DNA of 64,000 nucleotides from Przewalskia tangutica (GCA_029844215.1 CM056723.1:90698790-90762789); one strand, 5' to 3'; counted from the first letter of the stretch, positions 48,514-61,760 are shown. Notes: generated by a model not told the origin, from the sequence alone. Made by a program: numbers and translations.

Positions 48514-51500
48514 ACCACGACCGATTCCGGCCCGTGGATCGTGCCTACCCCGCACCCTAGTGATACAACATCGAGTAATCGAACATAAACGATACAAGAC
48601 ATATTATAAAATATGAAACAATAACTGAGAAAACTTGCCTTTGGCATATATATAAACAACAACTTTTTCAACATGAATGCTTTAATCCTTTTTACAAACC
48701 CCGCCCACAACAAGATTTCTGCACTTCTAAGAAATGATACGATGACAACAATGGCGGACAGCCCGCCATACCCCGAATGTAAACACCTACAACAACAGGA
48801 CTATACCATCGATAAGCCTCCGAGAAACGGAGCTTTCCCACACGCCGAATCGTGACCCTAAGAGCGAGGATCAATGATCGGTGTACCTTTACTCGCGGAT
48901 TTAACGCAGCCCCAAGGAGGTCGATAACAGTACCGAGTATGTGAAACTAAAAATATCAGAAATGAAATCATAATAGTCTATAAAGCAGAGACATGTATGA
49001 TAACCAAACTACAGCTCATACACAAGCAAATATGCCAAGTCAGGGACTCACGCCCTCAAGTCATCACTCAAATATAACAATGGGTCTCACGCCCACAACA
49101 TCAATCATGCCCGTGGAATACCTTCCTCACTGCCGGCAGTTTATGATATAAAAGCACCAAGGAACACACATGAACACGTGTCCCACTGTGCTATAATAAC
49201 ACGCATGGTAAGTACGAAGGCATAGCCGACTACTAACACCTACGCATCAACAAGGTCATGAATCAGATCATAAGATCTGTCTGCATGGCCACATGATCAA
49301 AGCTGACCACTTGCCCGCAGTATCTAATGTGCGCGTCTAGCCCTGGAACTTTCCGCAGCTCCGCATAGGCCAATCAGATCGGCCCGCATGAGGTATAACC
49401 CCGCATCGAGGGTAGCTACTCCCCGGCAGCGCCCTGGACTCGCCGTCCGCATGGCCACAAGGACCGCATGACCACAAGGGCCGCATCTCAACTGGAACTC
49501 CCGCAGCCCGCATAGCCCTCGACCCGCATGGTAGTCTCGAATCATAGGTCCATCGACCCGCTGAGTCTACCCCGCATCGGAGGGCAGCTTAACCCCCGGA
49601 ATCATCTCAAGAGATGAGTGATGTATAATACTATCATAACAGCTTATCGTTAAACAACATAAGCACAACAAAGGATTAAAACCTTTTCACAAAAATCACA
49701 TGATACTAACACACGTAGATCCTAGCATGTTTACTTATCAAATCAACAAGAAAGTATTACTGTGCTATCACAAACCAACACAATCAAGTTATACACACCA
49801 GGTACTTTCTACTATATGCTAACAAGTTCGGGGTTTTATCCCCAAAGTACTTCATACATTAACTCTTTAAAAGATACGTTACTTTCACAAAAGTCACACA
49901 ATACCCGTAGTATATGAAAATATAGTGATTATCTTTTGAAGTAAATCAAAACACTTCTCTTTGTAAGACTCAAGTAACAACATTATTTTCCAAACGTCCA
50001 AGTTTGCCTAATTTCAAATGTTCATGTTTCTTATTTAGAAAGGTTTAGTAGTTCATAGTCTTATTCATTTAAGAATATAATTCTCTTTTAAACTATCTGA
50101 GAAACATAAGTCTTATATGTGAGTAGGATATTCTTGTTTACAACAATCTTATTACAACAGCCATGATCTAGGAAATATCATTTTGTCTCATCTTAGCTTC
50201 TATGCAGATGGAAGTTTCTACTGGTTTTAATAATACTTAATCACAAAACATTTCCTTTATTAACGCTGCAGTGGTTTGTCGATACACATTCTGATTTCCA
50301 AAATCAGTAAAACATTCTTAAGACGTTATACCTAACTTTCCATAAAGCTAGTATAACTCTTAAGTTTTCAAAACAAATCAAGTATTACTTCTCCTCTCAA
50401 AATGATTCAAAACTCCTTTGAAATACTTCAAGTTCTTTATTAACACATAACAAGCCGCTTATAGTTCAAATCGATTACCTTTTAAAACCACATGTATTTT
50501 CTTACCAACATAAAGCCGTTATAACCAACTTCCCATAAAGCCGTTATAACACTTTATGTTTTACACCAATCAAATACATTTAGTACATGACGCTCACCGC
50601 ACTACATAGTTCACACATATCATGCTAGAAGAGATAGGAAGAGGTTCACATACCTCGCGACGAGTATCGACTAATAGCAAAACGCCCAAGTACTCCCAAC
50701 CGGCTACTCCTTAAGCCAAGTAGAACGCGCCACACGTAGTACTTCAACCTATAAGGCCACAAGGCGCTTATTAACATTTAGACCTTATCGCAGAACATTC
50801 TACCGAAAATTCGGCAGCACCTCCCCCCCCCCCGCAACAGCGTAAATCTCCTCCTCTAACGGGGCCGGCTACCAAGCCAACCAGGGGGGGGTTATACATC
50901 TAACCCGAACGGGTACAATTCTACTCCACAAGATTACTACACAAGCTCATCAGAATACACCCTATGTAAAACAGTTGGGCTTCTTCAGGCTTAAGTCCAA
51001 AGACATTGCCACAAGCTATGTTCAGTTATATACATAGTATACTTCAACTATATATTCTAACAACATGTAATTTCCAATTACAATAGAGGGACAAGATATT
51101 TACCTCGATAAGCCCATAATTATCCAAGTATAAAGTCGATCCTGGGCAATCGTTTAGCTCCAACTCCGAGCGCTCCAACCCGCTCTAAACCACCCTTAGA
51201 AGTTCTAACCAACTTCTACACAATACTCCAACGGACTATGGAGATTTTCCTAGGGTTTCGGTTTTGTGACTGACGGAAGTATAATAGTATTTCCGGCTTT
51301 TCAGATAGGTATAACCTTAGAATACTACAAGGTATACTACTAAGGTAATTGGGCATTATAACAATACTTTAGAGAGTATTTCTACACCACAAAGTGGGTA
51401 TTATACGAAAGCAACTAGGCTAGTGGGTACACTCTCGGCTAGCACCCCTAGAGTGGGGTGCTCTCGCCACAAGGGGAGGGACGAACCATAAGGAAGTGGA

Positions 51501-52253
51501 GGGGAGGATTCTAACACTTAGGAAATATTTAGGATGAAGAAGTTCATCAAAGGAGAGGGTATTTATAGACAAGCCAAGGCCAACCAATGGCCAAGATCTA
51601 GCCAAGTGTATAGCAAGTGTAAGGCCAAGATTCACCCAAGTGCCCCTAGACCCTACTCCTTAAAACCTCACAAATATCTACACAAATATCAACCAAGACT
51701 TGCTCATCCATTCGGCCCTAACGCCTTCAAGTCCACCAACGAGAGGTGCCAAGTGTTGCCCTCTCGTTGGTCCAAAACGTTTGCCTCTCGGAAAAATCCG
51801 CAAAAATACTAAATGACATAGCCGTAATTTACCCTTCGCAGTTAGGTAACGTTTCTTCGAAAAACGACTCTAACCGGTTGTTGTGCACAAATGCCATTCG
51901 GCAAAGCCACCTAGGCGGGGGTGACACGTTGCACCCACCTATTGGCCCAAAATAAAACATCTTCCTAAAATAACCACAATGGCCAAAATCTCAAAACAAA
52001 GCTGGCCCTACAAAATCAGTAAATTTCTCCCGTGGCCCCACGTGACCATTTCCAAAATAAAATTCCATAATTCTCTAATATTCCAGAAGTCCGAATACCA
52101 AACTGGGAATCCAATTCCCATTAACGAACCTTTTTCCTTCACAAAACCGGAAACTTTTCCGTGGAAAAATTACCTCTTTCTTCCTTTCCAATCTTTCTGT
52201 CAGATTCTCGCACGCACGCCTCGCATACATACCCGTGAACTACGGGTATAACA
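48514..52253 (-). mobile_element. G9 left (3') LTR
   Basis: About 3.74 kb, ending ACGGGTATAACA. Compared with 54414-57306 the AT-rich parts are nearly identical, whereas 48514-49600 has many short indels against 54414-55520. The TATA box is at 51560-51567. Confidence 0.85.
51560..51567 (-). promoter_or_regulatory. TATA box of the G9 left LTR
   Basis: TATAAATA on the minus strand, about 690 bp from the LTR start. U3 in the G9/G10 subfamily is longer than in G1/G3 because of an added GTGGGCCCCAC-bearing segment. Confidence 0.55.
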
Positions 52254-52284
52254 TTCTTCCCCTTAGAAACATTCGTCCGAATGT
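52254..52284 (-). promoter_or_regulatory. G9 polypurine tract with upstream hairpin
   Basis: Element-sense AAGGGGAAGAA (52254-52264), with AACATTCG/CGAATGTT just upstream. Confidence 0.75.
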
Positions 52285-52439
52285 TCATTCTAAGTCTCAA
52301 AACATACGCGCCAAAGATAGTCTTCACTTCTATACTTACGAAACAATCCCGCCATACCCGCCACGTAAAATACCGCAACATACTTAAATCCAAGTCTACG
52401 AGGAAACACCTCTAACATCACCACAAATACACTTTTGTC

Positions 52440-53060
52440 ACTTTGCCGCGAGCCTAGCTCCGACGACCCAACAAATGGTACCGGTCGCTGCGATCATCGT
52501 TCGTGACACTGACACCGAACCCTTACCACATTTCGATATCGCTTTAGTTTCCAAAACTCGGTTACTATCTCTTTACGTGGGCATCATTAATCGGGAACAT
52601 TCGGATGGATCTTCGATACTTTCCGAACATAACAATACGAAGACCGGACGTCGCCTCCTAAGTCGGACGACAATTGCTAACATATAGGCAACCCGCCTAT
52701 TCTTCACATGAACTCAAAAGGCCCAAAGTAACTCGGGCTAAGTTCCTTCGCTTTCCACAACTCGTCACACTCGTCCGGTGGTACTTTCAAGAAGACCGAC
52801 CGTCAACTCAACTCTAAGCGTCGTCGCCGATTATCCGCACGATTCCTCCGAGCCGCCGTAACTTCTTCTAGATGAGCTTTTCCTATCCACGATCTGTGGA
52901 ACAAGCTCAACCAATCGTCTCGAACCTTGCCAACATCGAACCAATCGACCGCAACTTACACTTCGCCCCTACAAGGCTTCGTAAGGCGACATCCGAATAT
53001 CGAATGGTAGCTTAAACGCCCTCCACAGGAGACACCAATCCTCACAACTACCCCTGAAAT
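52440..53060 (-). pseudogene. G9 remnant of the integrase C-terminal region
   Basis: Scattered minus-strand matches to the end of G1/G3 pol in the right order: a segment near 53000-52910 parallel to G1 8150-8050 (CTACAAGGCTTCGTAAGGCG against TACAAGGCCTCATAAGGCGC), then fragments reading YREDPSE and INDAHVKR near 52640-52560, which resemble the GDPSRVHPIDDVQV stretch of G1. The frame is heavily broken. It implies that G9 arose from an autonomous element by loss of the centre of pol. Recognition is by eye on degraded sequence. Confidence 0.5.
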
Positions 53061-53765
53061 CCACACCCTGGCCCGAGGGCGAATGCGATTCTGAGACTCA
53101 CCTGCGTCCGTACCCCTGCCTGGTAAAACTTCCCGAGACAAAAACAGCCGTAACACAGGCTCCACGTCGCCATAAGGTGAAGGTAGGCACCCCGCAGCCT
53201 TACAACCTTCTCGATAAAACAACATCGCTGAGTGAACGGTCCCGATCAAGAACACGATGGGCTGCCATCGATCGACCATCGGGTCGAACGCATCCACGAA
53301 CTCAGACGTTTGGTTAACTACACTCGAGCCTAACACCCTCGTGACCCTACCACAAGGCGGGACCACCACAACCAGACCCCACCACCAAACATGCCGCGGG
53401 TTGACCCGCAACGTGGCCTCAACCCGACCCGGCAAGGCGCAAAGTACTATCTCCCCGAAGGAACAATCTCTCAAAACACGTTACGAAAACCTAGCGTTCT
53501 TCTTAGCTCAACTACCCTCTTTCCTTCCACACTACTCAGGGACTTATCCCACGAACATAGCTCACGTGCACTATGCACTCCTATAAGGGTCAAACATAAT
53601 ATACGTCTTTTACTCGAGATGGCTTTACCTCTAAGGTCTCTACGTATAACACTCTAAGGCTCACACCTTCTCTATCCCCCAAAATCTTACTCGGTTAACC
53701 CACCATGATTTCTAATCACAACTAACACACTGCTATCAGAACATAGCACTTAAGGTATACTCACC
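53061..53765 (-). other. G9 internal spacer without recognisable coding content
   Basis: 705 bp, closely matched by G10 61760-62465 and in part by G5. It contains an inverted repeat GCGGGT-TG-ACCCGC near 53396-53409. The 172-codon minus-strand frame at 52956-53474 and the plus-strand frames here show no family resemblance. Confidence 0.55.
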
Positions 53766-54213
53766 TTGAAAGTTACCGGCGACTCGCTGCTCGCCCTCTT
53801 CCGCCGCCCTTGGTTAACCCGTCGATCTCTACGCTTTTTCGCTGCTGTACATAAGCCCGCATACGTGCCATGCTCAAGCCCAATCAAGAATTACCCTTGC
53901 ACAACCTCTCTTAGGTAGTCATCAAGACTCGTGGTACATCGGTATAATCTCGGTAGCCAAATCCATAGCTAGTAATGTGGTCGCTTTGCAATCTATATTC
54001 ACTGTTCCCGGTCGTGGAACTGAAGGTTCAAATATCATGGCCGCAGTAGGAACTTCCGCCGCCGTGCTAAAATTTACTGGGGCTAGTGACGTCGCAGAAA
54101 TCCCCGAATGAAGCACTACCCTAGGTAATGATTGGGCTGTGCCTCGCAACCTTCGAACTCAACTCGCGGCTCCTCGGCCGCTTGCCCTCGGGCCCGTTGC
54201 CTACGCGAGGCAT
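53766..54213 (-). pseudogene. gag: G9 gag remnant
   Basis: Start-like ATG at 54213 after the usual leader. Fragments SLDDYLREVVQG and GLSMARMRAYVQ near 53950-53850 match the LDDYMAESCAGV and DITRMQAHALG region of G1/G3 gag. The rest of the core and the whole zinc knuckle are missing. At about 450 bp it is one third of the G2 gag and cannot encode a working capsid. Confidence 0.65.
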
Positions 54214-54321
54214 AACGATAAGGGAATGAATTTCGTCGAGGGTCCAACTTACAACACGCCTCTAAGGCACGATCTCGAGTGAGAAGAATAGAAACCAATC
54301 CTAAATATCCTATAGCCTCAC

Positions 54322-54353
54322 GATTATTGGTGGTGCACAACACACCGATAATC
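54322..54353 (-). promoter_or_regulatory. G9 leader stem-loop with GUGCAC loop
   Basis: GATTATTGGTGGTGCACAAC... on the plus strand; two bases shorter than G1 on one side, stem otherwise kept, hexamer GUGCAC intact. Confidence 0.55.
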
Positions 54354-54398
54354 AAGACTTCATCGATACGGCTCGTAGACACTTTCCGAGGATTAATC

Positions 54399-54409
54399 GC
54401 TCGATACCA
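54399..54409 (-). promoter_or_regulatory. G9 primer-binding site (initiator tRNA-Met)
   Basis: Element sense TGGTATCGAGC, the shortened form also seen in G1 and G3. Confidence 0.8.
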
Positions 54410-54413
54410 CTTT

Positions 54414-57306
54414 TGTCACGACCGATTCCGCCCGTGATCGTGCCTTACCCGCACCCTAGTGATACAACATCAGTAATCACGAACATAAAGCGATACAAGA
54501 CATATTATAAAATATGAAACAATAACTGAGAAAACTTGCCTTTCGCATATATATAAACAACAACTTTTTCAACATGAATGCTTTAATCCTTTTTACAAAC
54601 CCCGCCACAACAAGATTACTGCACTTCTAAGAAATGATACGACAACAATGGGCGACGGGGCCGCCATACCACGAATGTAAACACCTACAACAACAGGGGA
54701 CTATACCACTGATAAGCCTCCGGAGAAACGGAGCTTTCCCACACGCTGAACTGTGACCCTAAGAGCGAGGATCAATGACTGGTGTACCTTTACCTGCGGC
54801 ATGAACGCAGCCCCCCGAAGGAGGTCAGTACAACAGGTACCGAGTATGTGAAACTAAAAATACTGTAAATGAAATCATAATAGTCTATAAAGCAGGAGAC
54901 ATGTATGATAACCAAACTACAGTTCACAATAATAAGCAGTCATGTCAAGTCAGGGACTCACGCCCTCAAGTCATCACTCAAATATAACAATGGGTCTCAC
55001 GCCCACAACATCAATCATGCCCGTGGAATACCTTCCTCACTGCCGGCAGTTTATGATATAACAGCACCAAGGAACACACATGAACACCAGGTCCCACCTG
55101 TGCCATAATAACACGTACAGGGTAAGTACGAAGGCATAGCCGACTACTAACACCCACAGTACCAACAAGGTCATGAACTGTATCATAAGATCTGTCTGCA
55201 CTGGTCACATGATCAAAGCCGACCACTTGCCCGCAGATCTAATGTGCGCGTCAGCCCCGAACTTTCCGCAGCTCCGCATAGGCCAATCAGATCGGCCCGC
55301 ATGAGGTATAACCCCGCATCGAGGGTAGCTACTCCCCGGCAGCGTCCTGGACTCGCCGTCCGCATGGCCACAAGGACCGCATGACCACAAGGGCCGCATC
55401 CTAACCTGGAACTTCCGCAGTTCCGCATAGGCCCCCTGGACCCGCATGAGGTAGTCTCGAATCATAGGTCCATCGACCCGCCTGAGTCTACCCCGCATCG
55501 GAGGGCAACCGGAATCATCTCAAGAGATGAGTGATGTATAATACTATCATAACAGCTTATCGTTAAACAACATAAGCACAACAAAGGAAAACCCCTTTAC
55601 ACAAACATCACAAGATACTAACACACGTAGCATCCTAGCATGTTTACTTATCAAATCAACAAGAAAGTATTACCAGGCTATCACAAACCAACACAATCAA
55701 GTTATACACACAAGGTACTTTCTACTATATGCTAACAAGTTCGGGGTTTTATCCCCAAAGTACTTCATACATTAACTCTTTAAAAGATACGTTACTTTCA
55801 CAAAAGTCACACAATACCGTAGTATATGAAAATATAGTGATTATCTTTTGAAGTAAATCAAAACACTTCTCTTTGTAAGACTCAAGTAACAACATTATTT
55901 TCCAAACGTCCAAGTTTGCCTAATTTCAAATGTTCATGTTTCTTATTTAGAAAGGTTTCGTAGTTCATAGTCTTATTCATTTAAGAATATAATTCTCTTT
56001 AAACTATCTGAGAAACATAAGTCTTATATGTGAGTAGGATATTCTTGTTTACAACAATCTTATTACAAGACCATGATCTAGAAATATCATTTTGTCTCAT
56101 CTTAGCTTCATGCAGATGGAAGTTTCTCTCGGTTTTAATAATACTTAATCACAAAACATTTCCTTTTATTAACGCTGCAGTTGGTTTGTCGATACACATT
56201 CTGATTTCCAAAATCAAGAAACATTCTTAAGACGTTATACCTAACTTTCCATAAAGCTAGTATAACTCTTAAGTTTTCAAAACAAATCAAGTATTACTTC
56301 TCTCAAAATGATTCAAAACTCTTTTGAAATACTTCAAGTTCTTTATTAACACATAACAAGCCGCTTATAGTTCAAATCGATTACCTTTTAAAACCACATG
56401 TATTTTCTTACCAACATAAAGCCGTTATAACCAACTTCCCATAAAGCCGTTATAACACTTTATGTTTTACACCAATCAAATACATTTAGTACATGTACGT
56501 CTACCGTACTACATAGTTCACACATATCATGCTAGAAGAGATAGGAAGAGGTTCACATACCGCGACGAGTATCGACTAATAGCAAAACGCTCAAGTACTC
56601 CCAACCGCCGGCTACTCCTAAGCCAAGTAGAACGCGCCACACGTAGTACTTCAACCTATAAGGCCACGCGCTTTATTAACATTTAGACCTTATCGCAGAA
56701 CATTCTACGAAAATTCAAAGACCTCCCCGCAACAAACAGTAAATCTCCTCCTCTAACTGGCCGGCTACCAAGCCAACCAGGGGTTATACATCTAACCCGA
56801 CGGGTACAATTCTACTCCACAAGATTACTACACAAGTTCCATCTGAATACACCCCATGTAAAACAAGCCATCGCTTCTTCAGGCTTAAGTCCAAAGACAT
56901 TGCCACAAGCTATGTTCAGTTATATACATAGTATACTTCAACTATATATTCTAACAACATGTAATTTCCAATTACAATAGAGGGACAAGATATTTACCTC
57001 GATAAGCCCATAATTATCCAAGTATAAAGTCGATCCTGGGCAATCGTTTAGCTCCAACTCCGAGCGCTCCAACCCGCTCTAAACCACCCTTAGAAGTTCT
57101 AACCAACTTCTACACAATACTCCAACGGACTATGGAGATTTTCCTGGGTTTTGGTTTGTGATCGACGGAAGTATAATAGTATTTCCGGGCTTTTCGTATA
57201 GGTATAACCTTAGAATACTACAAGGTATACGGCTAAGGTAATTTGGGCATTATAACAATACTTTAGAGAGTATTTCTACACCACAAAGGGGGGTATTATA
57301 CGAAAG
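54414..57306 (-). mobile_element. G9 right (5') LTR, truncated by G10
   Basis: TGTCACGACCGATTCC at 54414. It matches 48514-51413 of the left LTR and is broken at TTATACGAAAG by the insertion of G10. Confidence 0.85.
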
Positions 57307-60269
57307 TGTCACGACCCGAAACTGGGCCCGTGACTGGTGCCTTACCCCGGGCACCCTAGTGACACAACATCAGAGTAATCAGCGGAACATAAAACATATA
57401 CATAAAAAAAGTGAAGTACAAAACAGTAATCTGAGGAAAACTTGCCTTTCGGCATATATAAATAACAACTTTTACAACTGAACAGTTTAATCCTTTTTAC
57501 CAACCCTGCCCACAACAGGACTACTGCACTTAAGAAATGATACGACAACAATGGGCGACAGGGCCCCGCCATACCACAACGTAAACACCTACAACAACAG
57601 GGACTATACCAAGATAAGCCTCCGAGAAACGGAGCTTCCCACAAGCCGAATCTGACCCTAAGAGCGAGGATCGACGATCGGTGTACCTTTACTGCAGATT
57701 GAACGCAGCCCAAGGAGGTCGATAACAAAAATACCGAGTATGCGAAATCAAAATACATATCGTGAATGAAATCATAGCAGCCATATAAAGCGAGACATGT
57801 ATGATAACCAAACTACGCTTTACAACAAAGTTAGCCATGTCAAGTCGTGACTCACGCCTCAAGTCATCACTCAAGTATAACAACGGGTCTCGTGCCCACA
57901 ACATCAATCATGCGTGGAATACCTTCCTCACCGCCGCAGCCTATGATATAAAAGCACCAAGGAACACATATGAACACCGTGTCCCACTGTGTCATCATAA
58001 AATCAGACGGTAAGTACGAAGGCATAGCCGACTACTAAAACCCACAGCATCAACAAGGTCATGAATCAGATCATAAGATCTGTCTAGACCGTCACATGAT
58101 CAAAGCCGCCACTTGCCCACGATCAATGTACACGTCTAACCTCGAACTCCCGCAGCCGCGATAGGCCAATCTCATCGCCCGCATGAGGTATTCTCGCATC
58201 GAGGCGCTACTCCGCAACGCCCCGACTTCGCACCGCGTGGCCACATGGACCGCATGCCCATAAAGGACGATACTAACTCGAACTCTCGTAGCTCGCGATA
58301 GGCCGGGACTGCATGAGGTATTCTCGAATCATAGGTCCATCGACCGCCGAAGTCTACCCGCATCGGAGGGCTTAACCGGAATCATCTCAAGAGATGAGTG
58401 ATGTAAAATACTAACACAATGACTTATCGTTAAGCAACATAAGCACAACGAAGGAAACCCCTTTACACAACATCACAAGATACTAACACACGTAGCATCC
58501 TAGCATGTTTACTTATCAATCAACAAGAAAGTATTACCAGGCTATCACAACCAACACAATCAAGTTATACACACAAGGTACTTTCTACTATATGCCAACA
58601 AGTTCGGGGTTTTATCCCCAAAGTACTTCATACGTTAACTCTTTAAAAGATACGTTACTTTCACAATGTCACACAATACCCGTAGTATAAATAGAGTGAC
58701 TATCCTTTTAAAGTAAATCAATTACTTCTCTTTGTAAAATCAAGTAGCAACATTCTTTTCCAATGATCAAGTTTGCCTAACTTCCAATGTTCAAGTTTCT
58801 CATTTTAGAAAGGTTTCGTAGTTCATAGTCTTATTCATTTAAGAATATAATTCTCCTTTAAACTATCTGAGAAACATAAGTCTTATGTGAGTAGGATATT
58901 CTTGTTTATAACAATCTTATTACAGCAGCCATGATCTAGGAATATCATTTTGTCTCATCTTAGCTTCTATGCAGATGGAAGTTTCTACTGGTTTTAATAA
59001 TACTTAATTATTCAAAACATTTCCTTTTATTAACGCTGCAGTGGTTTGTCGATACACATCCTGATTTCAAAATCAGTAAAACATTCTTAAGCCGTTATAC
59101 CTAACTTCCCATAAAGCTAGTATAACTCTTCTTTCAAAACGATTTAGAAATCTTTTGAAATACTTCAAGTTCTTTACTATCACACATCAAGCCAGTTATA
59201 AACAAATCATTTACCTTTTAAAAACCACAAAGTATTTTGACCTACATAAAGTCGTTATAACCAACTTCCTAAAGCCGTTATAACACTTTATGTTTCAAAC
59301 CAATCAAATACATTTAACACACGACGTCTACCGCACTACATAGTTCACACATATCATGCTAGAAGAGATAGGAGAGGTTCACATACCTCGCGACGAGTAT
59401 CGACTAATAGCAAAACGCTCAAGTACCTCCAACCGCCGCTACTCCTAAGCCAAGTAGAACGCGCCACACGTAGTACTTCAACCTATAAGGCCACGCGCGC
59501 TTATTAACATCAAGATCTTATCGTAGAACATTCTACGTAAAATTGGCAAAGACCTCCCCGCAACAGCGTAAATCTCCTCCTCTAACGGGGCCGGCTACCA
59601 AGCCAACCAGGGGGGGGGTTATACATCTAACCCGAACGGGTACAATTCTACTCCATAGTACTACTACACAAGTCTACTGTAATACAGTTCAGTTCAGTTC
59701 TTCAGGCATAAGTCAAAAGACATTGCCAACTAACCACGTTCAGTTCTATATATAGTATACTTCAACTATATATTCTAACAACATGTAATTTCCAATTACA
59801 ATAGAGGGACAAGATATTTACCTCGATAAGCCCATAATTATCCAAGTATAAAGTCGATCCCGGCAATCGTTTAGCTCCAACTCCGAGCGCCCAACCCGCT
59901 CTAAACCACCCTTAGAAGTTCTAACCAACTTCTACACAATACTCCAACGGACTATGGAGATTTTCCTAGGGTTTCGGTTTTGTGGTGACGGAAGTATAAT
60001 AGTATTTCCGGCTTTTCAGATAGGTATAACCTTAGAATACTACAAGGTATACTGGCTAAGGTAATTTGGGCATTATAACAATACTTTAGAGAGTATTTCT
60101 ACACCACAAAGGGGTATTATACGAAAGCAACTAGGCAGTGGGTACACTCTGGCTAGCACCCCTAGAGGGGGTGCTCTCGCCACAAGGAGGGACGAGAACC
60201 ATAAGGAAGGGAGGAGGATTCTAACACTTAGGAAATATTTAGGATGAAGAAGTTCATCAAAGGAGAGGG

Positions 60270-60277
60270 TATTTATA
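60270..60277 (-). promoter_or_regulatory. TATA box of the G10 left LTR
   Basis: TATAAATA on the minus strand, about 690 bp from the element-sense LTR start. Confidence 0.6.
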
Positions 60278-60625
60278 GCAAGCCAAGGCCAACAAATTGC
60301 CAAGATCTAGCCAAGTGTATAGCAAGTGTAAGGCCAAGATTCACCCAAGTGCCCCTATACCCTACTCATTAAAACCCTCACAAATATCTACACAAATATA
60401 AACCAAGACTTGCTAATCCATTCGCCCTAACGCCTTCAGTCCACCAACGAGAGGTGCCAAGTGTTGCCCTCTCGTTGGTCCAAAACGTTTCGTCTCTCGG
60501 AAAAATCCGCAAAAATACTAAATGACATAGCCGTAATTTACCCTTCGCAGTTAGGTAACGCGTTTAAAACACGACTCTAACCGGGTGTTGTGCACAAATG
60601 CCATTCGGCCAAGCCACCTAGGCGG

Positions 60626-60643
60626 GGGTGACACGTGTCACCC
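60626..60643. promoter_or_regulatory. 18-bp palindrome with a G-box core in G10 U3
   Basis: GGGTGACACGTGTCACCC is perfectly self-complementary around CACGTG. It lies about 350 bp upstream of the TATA box in element sense. The G9 copy (51907-51924) is broken in the core (GACACGTTGCACC). Confidence 0.6.
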
Positions 60644-60966
60644 TCCTATTGGCCCAAAATAAAACATCTTCCGAAAAAAATATCCACAATGGCCAAAATC
60701 TCGAAAACAAAGTGGGCCCCACAAAAACCGTAAATTTCTCCCGTGGGCCCCACGTGACCATTTCCAAAATAAAATTCCATAATTCTCTAATATTCCAGAA
60801 GTCCGAATACCAAACTGGGAATCCAATTCCTATTAACGAACCTTTTCCTTCACAAAACCTAAACTTTTCCGTGGAAAAAAATCACCTCTTTCTTCCTTTC
60901 CAATCTTTCTGTCGTAATCTCGTACGTACGTCCTCGCATACATACCCTGGAACTACGGGTATAACA

Positions 60967-60995
60967 TTCTTCCTTAGAAACATTCGTCGAATGTT
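60967..60995 (-). promoter_or_regulatory. G10 polypurine tract with upstream hairpin
   Basis: Element-sense AAGGAAGAA, short compared with the other copies, then the AACATTCG/CGAATGTT inverted repeat (60979-60995). Confidence 0.7.
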
Positions 60996-61139
60996 CCTTC
61001 TAAGTCCCCAAACATACAAGCGTCGATATAGTCTCTACTACTATACTTATGAGAACAATCACGCCACACTGCCATGGAACACCTGCGCAAAGGCTTACAT
61101 CCAAGCCCACGAGGAAACACCTCTATAACACCACAAATA

Positions 61140-61760
61140 ATACCACTTTTGTCACTTTGTCGCGAGCCTTGCTCCGACGACCCAACAAATGGTACCGGTG
61201 CATCGCGATCACCGAAGCCGTGACACTCGAACCCTTACCACATTTACGATCATCGCTTTAGTTTCCAAAACTCGGGTTACTATCTCTTTACGTGGGCATC
61301 ATTAATCGGGAACCTTCGGATGGATCTTGATACTTTCCGAACATAACAATACGAAGACCGACGCCCCGCCTCCTAAGTCGGACGGCAAAAGCTAACATAT
61401 AGGCAACCCGCCTATTCTTCACATGAACTCTTAAAGGCCCAAAGTAACTCGGCTAAGTTCCTTCGCTTTCCAAACTCGTCACACCGTCCGGTGGTACTTT
61501 CAAGAAGACCGACCGTCAACTGAACTCTAAGCGTCGTCGCCGATTATCCGCACGATTCTACGAGCTGCGTAACTTCTTCTAGATGAGCTTTTCCTATCCA
61601 CACCTTTGGAACAAGCTGAACTAATCGTCGAACCTTGCCAACATCGAACCAATCGATCGGCAACTTACACTTCCGCCTACAAGGCTTCATAAGGCGACCT
61701 CAGAACAACGAAATGGTAGCTTAAACGCTCCCTCCACAGAGACAACAATCTTCACAACTA
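61140..61760 (-). pseudogene. G10 remnant of the integrase C-terminal region
   Basis: Collinear with G9 52440-53060 and equally broken. The stretch near 61680-61610 (CTACAAGGCTTCATAAGGCG, TTGCCAACATCGAACCAATC) parallels G1 8120-8050. Confidence 0.5.

Larger units (their letters stand above)
57307..60966 (-). mobile_element. G10 left (3') LTR
   Basis: TGTCACGACCCGAAACTGGG to ACGGGTATAACA. It carries the shared island near 58890-59080, a TATA box at 60270-60277, an 18-bp palindrome at 60626-60643 and two GTGGGCCCCAC motifs near 60713 and 60743. Confidence 0.9.

Noticed and set aside
52956..53474. 172-codon minus-strand frame in G9
   Set aside because: The collinear G10 region is broken by several stops and there is no family resemblance. 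Only part overlaps the integrase remnant, in mixed frames.
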